Positions 25,556 through 34,073 of a stretch of 64,000 bases of DNA are shown in pieces (position 1 is the stretch's first letter; every line of letters begins with the position of its first letter). The translations under genes and the position numbers were made by a program. The stretch is from Streptomyces sp. cf386 (lineage in GTDB: Bacteria > Actinomycetota > Actinomycetes > Streptomycetales > Streptomycetaceae), in contig NZ_FNHV01000002.1 of the NCBI RefSeq assembly GCF_900103585.1, positions 207,570-271,569 on the forward strand, read 5' to 3'. The notes beneath the pieces were generated by a model, which made no database searches, was not told where the DNA came from, and saw only the letters and a program-made list of their open reading frames with translations.

Positions 25556-25948
25556 GTGCGGTCGACCGAAGAAGTCGTGGTGGCCCTGCGGGAGGCCCTT
25601 GTGGGGGCCGGGGTGGTCCTGCCCTCTCTGTGCGTGGACCCGGTGACCGGTGCCGGTGACGAGCCGTTCCCGCTCGTCGAGCTCGGGCGCTGCAATGTCC
25701 GGGTCGCGGAGAAGCTGGCCTCCGTGGTGCGGGGCGAGCAGCCGGCCGTCGGCAGTCATGCCGTGGATGCGCGGGACGGGCGTATCGGCGAGGTCAGAGG
25801 GCATGTGGGCGGGAAGGTGCAGTTGCGGCCCGTCGGGGGTGGGCGGGAGTGGGACTGTCCGCCGGATGCGGTGGAGGTCGCGTCGCGTGCGGAGGTGTTG
25901 CGGGAGCAGGTTCAGGCCGTCAACCGGGAGGGGCGTATGCCCCGTTGA
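25556..25948 (+). CDS. Hypothetical protein divergent from the XRE/DUF397 pair
   Basis: A 130-residue protein I do not assign to a family. It has a helical start (RSTEEVVVALREALVGAGVVLPSL), then LVELGRCNVRVAEKLASVV. Small proteins of this kind commonly sit beside XRE/DUF397 loci. The GTG at 25556 has GGAGG five bases upstream. The longer frame from 25526 would add only a repetitive DVDVDV stretch. It may be controlled by the divergent XRE protein through the 128-bp gap between them. Confidence 0.6.
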   Translation: MRSTEEVVVALREALVGAGVVLPSLCVDPVTGAGDEPFPLVELGRCNVRVAEKLASVVRGEQPAVGSHAVDARDGRIGEVRGHVGGKVQLRPVGGGREWDCPPDAVEVASRAEVLREQVQAVNREGRMPR

Positions 25949-26087
25949 GCTGATCTGCTGATCTGCGGTGTCGGTCGGCTGTCGGGGGTTGTCGGTCCGC
26001 TGTCGGTGGCTTGTAGGCGGGGTCTTGCACCTTTGCGGAGACGGCCGGCCGGAGCTCACCGGGCGGCCCCGATCCCGAGGAGCCACC

Positions 26088-27218
26088 ATGCACACGTCTG
26101 TCACGATCATCGGCGCCGGACTCGGCGGACTCACGCTGGCCCGTGTCCTGCACGTCCATGGCATCCCGGTCACGGTCTACGAGGCCGAGTCCTCCGCGGG
26201 GGCGCGTACGCAGGGCGGGATGCTCGACATCCACGACTACAACGGGCAGCTCGCCCTTGAGGCGGCCGGTCTGATGGACGAGTTCCGCGCCATCGTCCTG
26301 GAGGGGCGGCAGGCGATGCGGGTCCTCGACCCGGATGGGACCGTCATGTTCGAGCAGGGCGACGACGGGACGGGGGGACGCCCCGAGGTGCAGCGCGGCG
26401 AGTTGCGGCAGATCCTGCTCGACTCGCTCCCGGTCGGTACCGTCCGGTGGGGGCGCAAGGTCAGCGGCACCCGCGCCCTCGGCGAGGGGCGCCACGAGGT
26501 GACGTTCGCCGATGGCGCCGCCGTCGTCACGAGCCTGCTGGTCGGCGCGGACGGCGCGTGGTCACGGGTCCGCCCGCTGCTCTCCGACGCCACCCCCTCG
26601 TACGCCGGCACGTCGTTCGTCGAGACCTACCTGTTCGGCGCCGACACCCGGCACTCCGCGGCCGCGAAGGCGGTCGGCGGCGGGTCGATGATCGCGCCCT
26701 CGCCGGGCAAGGAGATCTTCGCCCACCGGGAGAGCGGCGACACCCTGCACACCTACGTGGTGCTGTCCAAGCCGCAGGACTGGTTCGCCGCCATCGACTT
26801 CACCGATGCCGCCGCGGCCACCGCGCGGATCGCGGCGGAGTTCGAGGGTTGGGCGCCGGAGCTCACTTCGCTGATCACCGACGGCGACACCGCACCGGTC
26901 CTGCGCCCCCACTACGCTCTGCCGACCGGACTCCGGTGGGACCGGGTGCCGGGGGTGACCCTGCTCGGCGACGCCGCCCACCTCGCGGCCCCGAACGGCG
27001 AGGGCGCCAACCTGGCCATGCTCGACGGCGCCGAACTCGGCAAGGCCCTCGCGGCGCACCCGGACGATGTCGAGGCCGCGCTCACCGCGTACGAGCAGGC
27101 CATGTTCCCCCGCAGCGCCGAGGCCGTCACCTATGAAGGCGTCGAGGTCCAGGGGATCGCCTCCGAGAACAACACGGCTCAGGGCCTGATCGAGATGTTC
27201 ACCGAGGAGCGCCGATGA
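26088..27218 (+). CDS. FAD-dependent monooxygenase, TetX-like
   Basis: A 376-residue class A flavin monooxygenase. It has the dinucleotide motif VTIIGAGLGGLTLARVLHVHG, a TetX-like GGMLDIHDYNGQLALEAAGLMDEF, RGELRQILLDSLP and the second FAD motif VTLLGDAAHLAAPNGEGANLAMLDG. Length and segment order closely follow tetracycline destructase TetX. This family hydroxylates aromatic or polyketide substrates, so tetracycline inactivation is possible but unproven. GAGG lies eight bases before the ATG. It stands alone and is convergent with the DinB gene. Confidence 0.8.
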   Translation: MHTSVTIIGAGLGGLTLARVLHVHGIPVTVYEAESSAGARTQGGMLDIHDYNGQLALEAAGLMDEFRAIVLEGRQAMRVLDPDGTVMFEQGDDGTGGRPEVQRGELRQILLDSLPVGTVRWGRKVSGTRALGEGRHEVTFADGAAVVTSLLVGADGAWSRVRPLLSDATPSYAGTSFVETYLFGADTRHSAAAKAVGGGSMIAPSPGKEIFAHRESGDTLHTYVVLSKPQDWFAAIDFTDAAAATARIAAEFEGWAPELTSLITDGDTAPVLRPHYALPTGLRWDRVPGVTLLGDAAHLAAPNGEGANLAMLDGAELGKALAAHPDDVEAALTAYEQAMFPRSAEAVTYEGVEVQGIASENNTAQGLIEMFTEERR

Positions 27219-27260
27219 ACCAGAGAGACCGATCGAACCCCGAACCGCCCCGAGGCCGGG

Positions 27261-27824
27261 TCAGCCCATGGTCTTCGCGCCGTCCAGGGACTCCCGGATG
27301 ATGTCGGCGTGGCCGGCGTGCTGGGAGGTCTCGGCGATGATGTGCAGCAGGACCCTGCGGGCCGACCAGTGGGCACCGGGCTCGTTCCAGGGTGCCTTGG
27401 GCAGCGGGTGGGCGGCGTTCAGGTCGGGCAGGGCAGCGACCAACTCGTCGGTGCGGCCGGCCACTTCGGCGTAGTCGGCGAGGACGCCCTCCAGTGTCTC
27501 GCCGGGCAGCATGCGGAAGTCGTCGGCGCGCTTGGCGAAGTCGGCCTCGGTCATGGCGGTGAAGTCGGGCATGGCCGACGGCCCGTGCTGGATGAAGTCC
27601 GCCCAGCTCCGTTCCACCGACGTGACGTGTTTGATCAGGCCGCCGACGCACAGCTCGCTGGCCGTGGTCCGCAGCCCGGCCTGCTCGTCGGTGAGGTCGC
27701 GGGCGGTGAAGCGCAGGAACTGGCGGTGCTTGGCCAGTGCTTCGAGGAGGTCGGCGCGCTCGTCGGCGGCGGGGACGGAAGCGGGGGCGGTGGCGGTGGC
27801 GGTGTTGGGCGTGGCGTCCTGCAT
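27261..27824 (-). CDS. DinB-family (DUF664) protein
   Basis: A 187-residue four-helix DinB/DUF664 protein, a family of putative thiol-dependent (mycothiol or bacillithiol) metal enzymes. Candidate metal ligands are the His residues in GGLIKHVTSVERSW and HIIAETSQHAGHADIIRE, matching the family's three-His site. An Ala/Thr/Pro-rich N-terminal tail precedes the domain. ATG 27824 has GGAGG eight bases upstream and is preferred over ATG 27854. It is divergent from an AraC regulator across a 21-bp palindrome. Confidence 0.8.
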   Translation of the reverse strand: MQDATPNTATATAPASVPAADERADLLEALAKHRQFLRFTARDLTDEQAGLRTTASELCVGGLIKHVTSVERSWADFIQHGPSAMPDFTAMTEADFAKRADDFRMLPGETLEGVLADYAEVAGRTDELVAALPDLNAAHPLPKAPWNEPGAHWSARRVLLHIIAETSQHAGHADIIRESLDGAKTMG

Positions 27825-27880
27825 GGTCTCGGCCTCCATGGATGTGTGTTCCATCGGTCGAGACTCACGCTAGAAGCCAA

Positions 27881-27901
27881 TGAGGTCAGATTCTGACCTC
27901 A
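27881..27901. promoter_or_regulatory. 21-bp perfect palindrome between DinB and AraC genes
   Basis: Ten-base arms TGAGGTCAGA and TCTGACCTCA flank one central base. It sits in the 153-bp gap between two divergent genes, 57 bp before the DinB start and 77 bp before the regulator start. It is the obvious operator, though AraC proteins usually bind direct repeats, so a different dimeric repressor is possible. Confidence 0.7.
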
Positions 27902-27977
27902 ATCGCCGGGTCCTCGGAGTGCGTCGTACGGAATTTTCGTCCAAGACAGGACCGCCGCAGTCGGCGACCGTAGAAGC

Positions 27978-28811
27978 ATGCGCAGCCACCAGGTGGGGTC
28001 CGCCCCCGTGCATCGTGAGGTCGAGAACGGCTGGGAGGTCGCCGTCCCGCTCGCCGGCATGGCCCTCGACGGCGTCCGGATGGCCGGGTTCCATGACCGT
28101 GGCGCCGTTGGGCTGGACATGCGGGTGCTTCCGCAGCCCGCCGTGATCGTCGTCATCGGGTTCGGGGACGACCCGATGACTGTGGAGAGCGGCGGTGGGC
28201 ACCGACCCCGGCCCCTGCGGAGCCTCGCCGCCTCGCTCTCGCCCGGTCCGGCACGCATCCGCGGCGAGCGGGTCGAGTGCGTCGAGGTGTGCCTGTCACC
28301 GCGGGCCGCCTACGCGGTGCTGGGTGTCTCCCCGCGCGAACTGGACGGAGCCGTCACCGGGCTCGAAGACCTGTGGGGGCGGCCCGAGCGATGCCTCCGC
28401 GAGCGGTTGGCCGACGCCGTGACGTGGCGGGAACGCCTCGGGCTGGTGGACGAGTTCCTCGCGCGGCGGGCGGCGGGGGCTCCGTCGATGGCGCCCGAGG
28501 TCGCCGCCGTCTGGGACACGATCGTGGCCCGTCGAGGCCGGGTGCGGGTCGACGACCTCGCGGCCTCCTGCGGGTGGAGCCGTAAGCGGCTGTGGTCCAG
28601 GTTCAGCGCCCAGATCGGGCTCACCCCGAAGCGTGCCGCGATGCTGGTCCGCTTCGACCACGCCGCCCGAGCGCTCCGCACCGGCGCGAGCATCAGTGAC
28701 GCCGCCCTGGCCTGCGGATACGCCGACCAGCCCCACCTCCATCGCGACGTACTGGCCCTCGCCGGGTGCACGCCGGGTGCCCTGGCCGGCATGGCGACGT
28801 CCGCGGGTTAG
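27978..28811 (+). CDS. AraC-family transcriptional regulator
   Basis: A 277-residue regulator. The N-terminal ligand-type domain (about 1-150) has VIVVIGFGDDPMTV, and the C-terminal double HTH has LAASCGWSRKRLWSRFSAQIGLTPKRAAMLVRFDHAARAL and ISDAALACGYADQPHLHRDV. It is divergent from the DinB gene and may control it. The start ATG at 27978 has no strong ribosome-binding site. Confidence 0.85.
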   Translation: MRSHQVGSAPVHREVENGWEVAVPLAGMALDGVRMAGFHDRGAVGLDMRVLPQPAVIVVIGFGDDPMTVESGGGHRPRPLRSLAASLSPGPARIRGERVECVEVCLSPRAAYAVLGVSPRELDGAVTGLEDLWGRPERCLRERLADAVTWRERLGLVDEFLARRAAGAPSMAPEVAAVWDTIVARRGRVRVDDLAASCGWSRKRLWSRFSAQIGLTPKRAAMLVRFDHAARALRTGASISDAALACGYADQPHLHRDVLALAGCTPGALAGMATSAG

Positions 28812-28860
28812 GCGGGCGGTGCCCGTCTTGACGTCGGAGTTCCTCGACGCCCGAGTTCAA

Positions 28861-28921
28861 CCCCACTCCACTTCCACCCACCCCAGTCCACTTCCACCCA
28901 CCCCACTTCCACTTGCACCCA
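28861..28921 (+). repeat. Three tandem ~20-bp pyrimidine-rich repeats
   Basis: The unit CCCCAGTCCACTTCCACCCA occurs at 28881-28900. Near-identical copies lie at 28861-28880 (one base different) and 28901-28921 (21 bases, imperfect). The tract is nearly free of G and ends just before the methyltransferase ribosome-binding site. Confidence 0.75.
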
Positions 28922-28941
28922 CCCCGAAAGGAATCCCACCC

Positions 28942-30021
28942 ATGGCGAACATGCCCGACACCGACGTCCGAGCAGCCGGTACAGCCGACCGCGATCTGAT
29001 CGTCCGGCTCGCGTTCGGGAGCATGGCCGCGCAGACCCTGCGTGCGGCGGTCCGGCTCAGGGTGCTGGAGCTGGTCGGTGACACACCGCGCCCGGCCGCC
29101 GAGGTGGCCGTCGCCGTCGGTGCCGAGCGCCAGTCCATGACGCGGCTGCTGCGCGCCCTGGCCGGGCTCGGTCTGCTGGCGGAATCGGAAAGCGCCCCTG
29201 ATTCCTTCTCTGCGACCCCCGCCGGCGCCCTCCTCGACCCGGGCCACCCCGACTCCCTCACGTCGTTCGTGCGGATGTTCACCGAGCCGGCGATCGTACG
29301 CGCCTGGGAGCAGCTGGACGGCAGTGTCCGGACCGGCGAGATCGCCTTCGACACCGTCTTCGGTACGGACTTCTTCAGCCACCTCGGCCAACACCCGGAG
29401 CTGTCCGCGGAGTTCAACGCGGCGATGAGCCAGGCCGTCGCGGAGACCGCCGCCGCGCTGCCGTACGCCTTCGACTTCGGCCGGTTCACGAGGGTCACGG
29501 ACGTCGGCGGGGGCGACGGCACCCTCCTGGCCGCCGTACTCGACGCGCATCCGCATCTCACCGGCGTGGTCCTCGACACCGCGCAGGGCCTGGCCGAGGC
29601 GCCGCGGACGCTGGAGCGGCATGGGCTGTCGGACCGCTGCTCACTGGTCGCCGGGGACTTCTTCCGTGCCGTCCCCGAGGGCAGCGACCTCTACCTGATG
29701 AAGAGCATCCTGCACGACTGGACGGACGACCGGGCGGTCACGATCCTGCGCCACTGCCGCGAGGTGCTGCCCCCTGGCGGACTCGTCCTGATCGTCGAGC
29801 CGGTGCTGCCCGAAGTCGTCGACACCCGCGCCGAATCCGACGTCACCGACGGCGGAGTCACCTACCTGAGCGACCTCAACATGCTGGTGAACGTGGGCGG
29901 CCGGGAGCGCACCCGGCGGGACTTCGAGGAGGTGTGCCGACGCGCGGGCCTGTCCCTCACCTCGGTCACCCCGCTCACGGAGGCCGCGCCGTTCTCCCTC
30001 ATCGAGGCCGTGGCCGACTGA
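28942..30021 (+). CDS. SAM-dependent O-methyltransferase (acetylserotonin OMT-like)
   Basis: A 359-residue class I methyltransferase of the type that modifies phenols in secondary metabolism. The N-terminal dimerisation winged helix (about 15-90) has FGSMAAQTLRAAVRLRVLELV. The SAM site is VTDVGGGDGTLLAAVLDAHP, and the catalytic-base region is LMKSILHDWTDDRAVTILRHC. GAAAGGA precedes the ATG by about ten bases. No other biosynthetic gene is adjacent except a P450 on the opposite strand, so the substrate is unknown. Confidence 0.82.
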   Translation: MANMPDTDVRAAGTADRDLIVRLAFGSMAAQTLRAAVRLRVLELVGDTPRPAAEVAVAVGAERQSMTRLLRALAGLGLLAESESAPDSFSATPAGALLDPGHPDSLTSFVRMFTEPAIVRAWEQLDGSVRTGEIAFDTVFGTDFFSHLGQHPELSAEFNAAMSQAVAETAAALPYAFDFGRFTRVTDVGGGDGTLLAAVLDAHPHLTGVVLDTAQGLAEAPRTLERHGLSDRCSLVAGDFFRAVPEGSDLYLMKSILHDWTDDRAVTILRHCREVLPPGGLVLIVEPVLPEVVDTRAESDVTDGGVTYLSDLNMLVNVGGRERTRRDFEEVCRRAGLSLTSVTPLTEAAPFSLIEAVAD

Positions 30022-30059
30022 CGGCGGGGTCAACGGTTCTCGAGTCGGCTTCCGCACCG

Positions 30060-30782
30060 TTACCGGTTCCAGAACCAGCTCTCCTCCATCCGGTAGGTCG
30101 AGCCGCTGGTGTGGCGGACGCGGAAGACGGACATCGTCAGGTCCGGGCGGCCCCACGGGTCGCACGGTCCGAGCGCGAGCCGGCCCAGGGCCCGCCAGTC
30201 GATCTCGTCGGACTCCTCGTCCAGGTCGATCGCTTCGTCGGCGAGGGTCTCGGAGCTGATGCCGAGGGCGCGCACCACGGCCCGAGGGTCGCCGGTGACG
30301 TCCAGCGGTTCCACGCCGGGCCAGCCTTCGGTGTGCACCATCAAGCCGCCGGGGAGCTGGATGATGTCCTCGGTGTGGTCCTCTCCGCAGTCGACGTTGG
30401 CCGATCCGACGATCCTGGCGTCGGGGTGGCGCTCGCGGAGCTTGGTGGATGCGCCGAGCAGCGGCAGATCGCCGATGTTGTCGGCCAGGGCCGGGTCGGT
30501 GATCGAGATGACGTTGCCCCAGCAGCCCACCTTGATGATGTCCAGGTCCGCCCGTGTCCACAGAGCCGGAGAGGCGGCTGCGGAGATGGGGGGCAGCTCT
30601 TCGAGGATCTCGTCGACGGTGGCGAAGTTTTCGGCGAAGTGGCGGGCTTCTGCCGGGTTGTGGGGAGAGAAGTCCACCGTGCCCGTGGGGAACGGGGGGA
30701 GAAGAAGGGTGAGGGTGCAGTCATCGCCCCGTCCCTGAACTTCTCGGTCGGGTGGGCAGGTCCAAAAGGTGGTGTCGGCCAT
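30060..30782 (-). CDS. Hypothetical protein coupled to a P450 (possibly DUF6333)
   Basis: A 240-residue soluble protein starting MADTTFWTCPPDREVQGRGD, with LTLLLPPFPTGTVDF, GCWGNVISITDPAL and an acidic DLDEESDEIDW near the end. It may be the Streptomyces DUF6333 group, but I am not certain. The ATG overlaps the P450 stop in TGATG, so it is translated with that enzyme. A role in P450 function is conceivable but only inferred from coupling. Confidence 0.6.
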   Translation of the reverse strand: MADTTFWTCPPDREVQGRGDDCTLTLLLPPFPTGTVDFSPHNPAEARHFAENFATVDEILEELPPISAAASPALWTRADLDIIKVGCWGNVISITDPALADNIGDLPLLGASTKLRERHPDARIVGSANVDCGEDHTEDIIQLPGGLMVHTEGWPGVEPLDVTGDPRAVVRALGISSETLADEAIDLDEESDEIDWRALGRLALGPCDPWGRPDLTMSVFRVRHTSGSTYRMEESWFWNR

Positions 30783-32158
30783 CAGTGCACCGTAGCGACG
30801 GGCACTGACTCGCGACGGTTCCGGGGGCGGACGGCCATCCGCAGGGCGCGCGGCCGTACGGTGAGCCGGGCGACCTGGCGGATGACCTGGCCCTCGGCGA
30901 GTTCCAGCCGTACCGAACGCAGCATCGTCGCGAGCGCCGTGACCATCTCGGTGAGGGCGAGGCGGTCCCCCATGCACTTGTGCTTGCCGTCCCCGAAGGG
31001 CAGGAACGCGCCCGGCGGAGGCTCCTGCGCGGGGTCGGTCCACCGGTCCGGGTCGAAGGTGTGCGGGTCGGGGAAGCGCTCGGGGTCGCGGTGCAGGGCG
31101 TGCTGGCAGTAGGCCAGTTCGGTGCCGGCGGGCAGCGTCCACTCGCCGAGCCGGGTCTCCTCGGTGGTGCGGCGGGTGACCAGCCAGCCGGGGTGGTGCA
31201 GCCGCAGCGTCTCGGTGATCACCCGGTTCAGGTGAGGCAGCCGGGTCACGTCGTCGAAGGCGACCGGCCGCTCGCCGAGAACCTCGTCCAGCTCGGCCAG
31301 GATCCGGGCCTCGATGTCGGGGTGGCGGGCGAGTTCGTACAGCGTCCAGGACAGCACCGACGCGGTGGTCTCGGTGCCCGCCACGGCCAGGGTGAGGATC
31401 TCGGAGCAGATCTGATGCCCGGTCAGCGGCTCGCCGGTCTCCTCGTCGATGGCGCGCAGCAGCATGGAGAGCATGTCCCCGGTGTCGTGCCCGGAGGCCT
31501 GCAGTTCGTCGACGGCGGTGTTGATGGTGGCGCGTACGCCGGCCCGGGCCCGGTCGAAGCGGCGGTTGAAGGGCAGCGGCAGGCGCTCGGTCCAGTCGGG
31601 CAGCATGATGCGCACACCGACGTCGTTCAACACCACCGACAGGTCGCTGCGCAGCCGGCGGAAGACGGCGTCGTCGAGGCTGCCGGCGAACACCGTCTTG
31701 GCCAGCATGTCGAGGCTGAGCCCGACCATCGCCTCGCGTACGTCGAGGGGCCGCCCGGGCTCCCAGCCGGCGACCGTGGCGGCCACCTCGGCGCGCATGA
31801 TGTCGACGTACCGGCTGATCTCGGTGTGGGCGAACGCCGGTTGCACCTGGCGGCGTTTGCGTACGTGGGTCCGGCCGGTGGCGGTGACGACACTGTCGCC
31901 CAGCAGCTGGCCCAGCTTGTCGTAGAGCCGGCCCTTGTCGAGGGTGGGCGCCAGGGCCTTGAGCATCTGGTGGATCAGGGCCGGGTCCTGGACCACGATG
32001 GTGCGCGTCCCGGGTTGCAGGACGATCTCGACGAGTGGTTCCCGTGTGTCGCGCAGCGAGTCGATGAAGCCGAGGTTGTCGCGCATTTTCAGAGCGTGAC
32101 CGATGAACGGAAGCGATCCTGCGGCCCGGGGTATGGGGGGAGGGGCAGTGGACGGCAC
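30782..32158 (-). CDS. Cytochrome P450
   Basis: A 458-residue heme monooxygenase. The I-helix oxygen motif is LAVAGTETTASVLSW, the K-helix ExxR is ETLRLHHPG, and the heme loop is FGDGKHKCMGD (ligand near C395). Proline-rich starts such as PPPIPRAAGSLPFIGHAL are typical of the longer, CYP4/CYP102-like bacterial P450s, including terpene oxidases of Streptomyces. No terpene synthase, ferredoxin or reductase is adjacent, so redox partners are elsewhere. The GTG at 32158 follows GAAGGGATG. The downstream gene is translationally coupled. Confidence 0.92.
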   Translation of the reverse strand: MPSTAPPPIPRAAGSLPFIGHALKMRDNLGFIDSLRDTREPLVEIVLQPGTRTIVVQDPALIHQMLKALAPTLDKGRLYDKLGQLLGDSVVTATGRTHVRKRRQVQPAFAHTEISRYVDIMRAEVAATVAGWEPGRPLDVREAMVGLSLDMLAKTVFAGSLDDAVFRRLRSDLSVVLNDVGVRIMLPDWTERLPLPFNRRFDRARAGVRATINTAVDELQASGHDTGDMLSMLLRAIDEETGEPLTGHQICSEILTLAVAGTETTASVLSWTLYELARHPDIEARILAELDEVLGERPVAFDDVTRLPHLNRVITETLRLHHPGWLVTRRTTEETRLGEWTLPAGTELAYCQHALHRDPERFPDPHTFDPDRWTDPAQEPPPGAFLPFGDGKHKCMGDRLALTEMVTALATMLRSVRLELAEGQVIRQVARLTVRPRALRMAVRPRNRRESVPVATVH

Positions 32159-32258
32159 GGGTCATCCCTTCACGGCAATCATGGGCGCCCCTATGCCTTC
32201 CCTGACCTTTCCCCAACGCAATCCTGTCATGAACGTGTCCTGCGCCACGTGGGACGAG

Positions 32259-32297
32259 AGGGGGAACCGGGGGAACCGGGGGTCCCCCCGGTTCCCC
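32259..32297. terminator. Hairpin after the lipoprotein gene
   Basis: A repeated GGGGGAACC run at 32260-32282 can pair with CCCCGGTTCCCCC at 32285-32297, giving a long GC-rich stem just past the stop of the minus-strand lipoprotein gene at 32306. Confidence 0.6.
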
Positions 32298-32305
32298 CGT
32301 CCCGG

Positions 32306-33109
32306 TCAGCCGAGCTTGGCCGCCTGGGCCTCGATGACGGCCGTCGGCTGCTCGAACGCCTCGCCCCGGGTGACCGCGGCGATGTTGAAGGACGAGAACC
32401 CCGCGAGCGTGGTGCCCTGCCGGAAGACAACGACCTTGGTTTCGCCGGGCGTCCCGTCCTGCTTCGTCGCCACCGTCCAGGCGACGGCGTCCTCGCCGGC
32501 CGAGAGCTTCTCCTCGCTGACCTTGCCGACCTGCTGCTTCTCCCCGTCGATCGTCATGGAGAAGCCCCCGGCGCACTTCTTGCCGGCCTCCCGCAGGGCG
32601 GCGAGGGTCTGCTCGGCGCCGTCGCCCTCGTAGGACCAGAGGGAGGTCATCGTCTTGGTGATGTCGAGCGAGTCGAGCGTCGCCTGCTGGGCCTCCTCCT
32701 CCGTCATCTCCGCGAGCTCCTCCATCGAGGGCATGTCCTTCTTGGCCGCCTCGGGCTTCTGGACCACGAGCCGCTGGACGCTCGACGCCGGCTTGCTCGC
32801 CGGCAGGGCCGACAGCACCTGGCCGACGGGCTCGCACTCGGCCTTCTCGACGGACACGGCACCGGGATCGAAGACGTCCGCCTTCCCCGGCTTCGTGATC
32901 TCGTGGCCCTCGACATCGCCCTTGGCGACGACGAGCTTCTCCAGTTCGGCGGCGGTGAGCGCCTTCGCCGCGGGCTTCTCGGACTTGGAGCCGCCCGTCG
33001 CCCCCTTGTCCTCACCGCCCTGCTCGCCGCCACCGCAGGCGGTGGCGAGAAGCGCGAGGGAGACCGCGGAAGCGGCCAGGACGGTACGACGAATGGCTGT
33101 GGCTGACAT
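32306..33109 (-). CDS. Secreted lipoprotein of unknown function
   Basis: A 267-residue lipoprotein. The signal (MSATAIRRTVLAASAVSLALLATAC) ends in lipobox LATAC with acylated Cys near 25. A Gly/Glu/Lys-rich linker follows. The mature domain has a Met/Glu-rich helix (DMPSMEELAEMTEEEAQQA) and beta-rich regions (DAVAWTVATKQDG, TKVVVFRQGTTL). I do not recognise a named family. It is monocistronic, separated from the P450 by a hairpin. Confidence 0.75.
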   Translation of the reverse strand: MSATAIRRTVLAASAVSLALLATACGGGEQGGEDKGATGGSKSEKPAAKALTAAELEKLVVAKGDVEGHEITKPGKADVFDPGAVSVEKAECEPVGQVLSALPASKPASSVQRLVVQKPEAAKKDMPSMEELAEMTEEEAQQATLDSLDITKTMTSLWSYEGDGAEQTLAALREAGKKCAGGFSMTIDGEKQQVGKVSEEKLSAGEDAVAWTVATKQDGTPGETKVVVFRQGTTLAGFSSFNIAAVTRGEAFEQPTAVIEAQAAKLG

Positions 33110-33201
33110 GGTGTATCTCCCGTACTCAACGCCCTGTGCCCGGTTGCGGCGCAGGGTTCACGCACGAAAGACCAACGTGACCGGGGCAGGGTTGTGCCGC
33201 G

Positions 33202-34047
33202 TCAGGCGGACTCGGCGGCGCGGCTCAGTCGGTCGTACTGCTCCCGGTCGAGCCGTACGGCGTCCGCCCCGAGGTTCTCCTCCAGGTGCGCGACGCTCGA
33301 CGTCCCCGGAATCGGCAGGATCACCGGGGAGTGGGCGAGGAGCCACGCGAGGGCGACCTGGGTGGGCGTGGCATCGAGTTCCGCCGCCACCGCGGCGATC
33401 TCCGCGGACCTGCCCCCGGACGCGCCCGCCGCAGCGGGCCGCCACGGCAGGAACGCGATGTCCGCCGCCTCACAGGCCTTCAGTACGGGTTCGTGCTCGC
33501 GGTCGAGGAGGTTGTACCGGTTCTGGACGCTCGCGATGTCGACGACCGACCGCGCCTCGGCGAGCTCGTCGGCCGTCACCTCCGACAGGCCGATCCGGCC
33601 GATCTTGCCCTCGTCGCGCAGGTCGCGGAGGGCGCCGAGCTGGTCGGCGAGCGGTACGCCCGGGTCGAGGCGGTGGAGTTGGAGCAGCTCGATGCGGTCC
33701 AGGCGCAGGCGGCGCAGAGCCTCGTCGACCTGCCCGCGCAGATCGTCCGGCGCGCCCGCGTGCCGCCAGCCCTCACCGGACGTCGTCTGCCGGAACCCGA
33801 CCTTCGTGGCGATCACGAGCCCCTCCGGGTACGGATTAAGGGCCTCGGCGAGAAGATCCTCGTTCGCTCCCCAGCCGTACAGATGCGCCGTGTCGATCAG
33901 CGTGACGCCCAGTTCGACCGCGCGCCGGGCGACCGCGACGCAGGCCGCGCGCTCCTCGGCGGATTCGGGCCGCAGGTGCATGGCCCCGAACCCGAGCCGT
34001 CGTACTTCCAGATCGCCGCCGATGCGAAACGTCGAGGGTGCCGTCAT
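33202..34047 (-). CDS. Aldo/keto reductase
   Basis: A 281-residue NADPH-dependent oxidoreductase with a TIM barrel. The catalytic tetrad is visible: Asp and Tyr in LIDTAHLYGWGANEDLL, Lys in VIATKVGF, His in LLQLHRLDP. The cofactor-binding end is ILPIPGTSSVAHLEENLGA. Substrate unknown. It is followed by murQ 26 bp away with both on the minus strand, so murQ is upstream and the two may be co-transcribed. Confidence 0.88.
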   Translation of the reverse strand: MTAPSTFRIGGDLEVRRLGFGAMHLRPESAEERAACVAVARRAVELGVTLIDTAHLYGWGANEDLLAEALNPYPEGLVIATKVGFRQTTSGEGWRHAGAPDDLRGQVDEALRRLRLDRIELLQLHRLDPGVPLADQLGALRDLRDEGKIGRIGLSEVTADELAEARSVVDIASVQNRYNLLDREHEPVLKACEAADIAFLPWRPAAAGASGGRSAEIAAVAAELDATPTQVALAWLLAHSPVILPIPGTSSVAHLEENLGADAVRLDREQYDRLSRAAESA

Positions 34048-34073
34048 ATGGCCACGCTAACAGGGGAGTTGAC

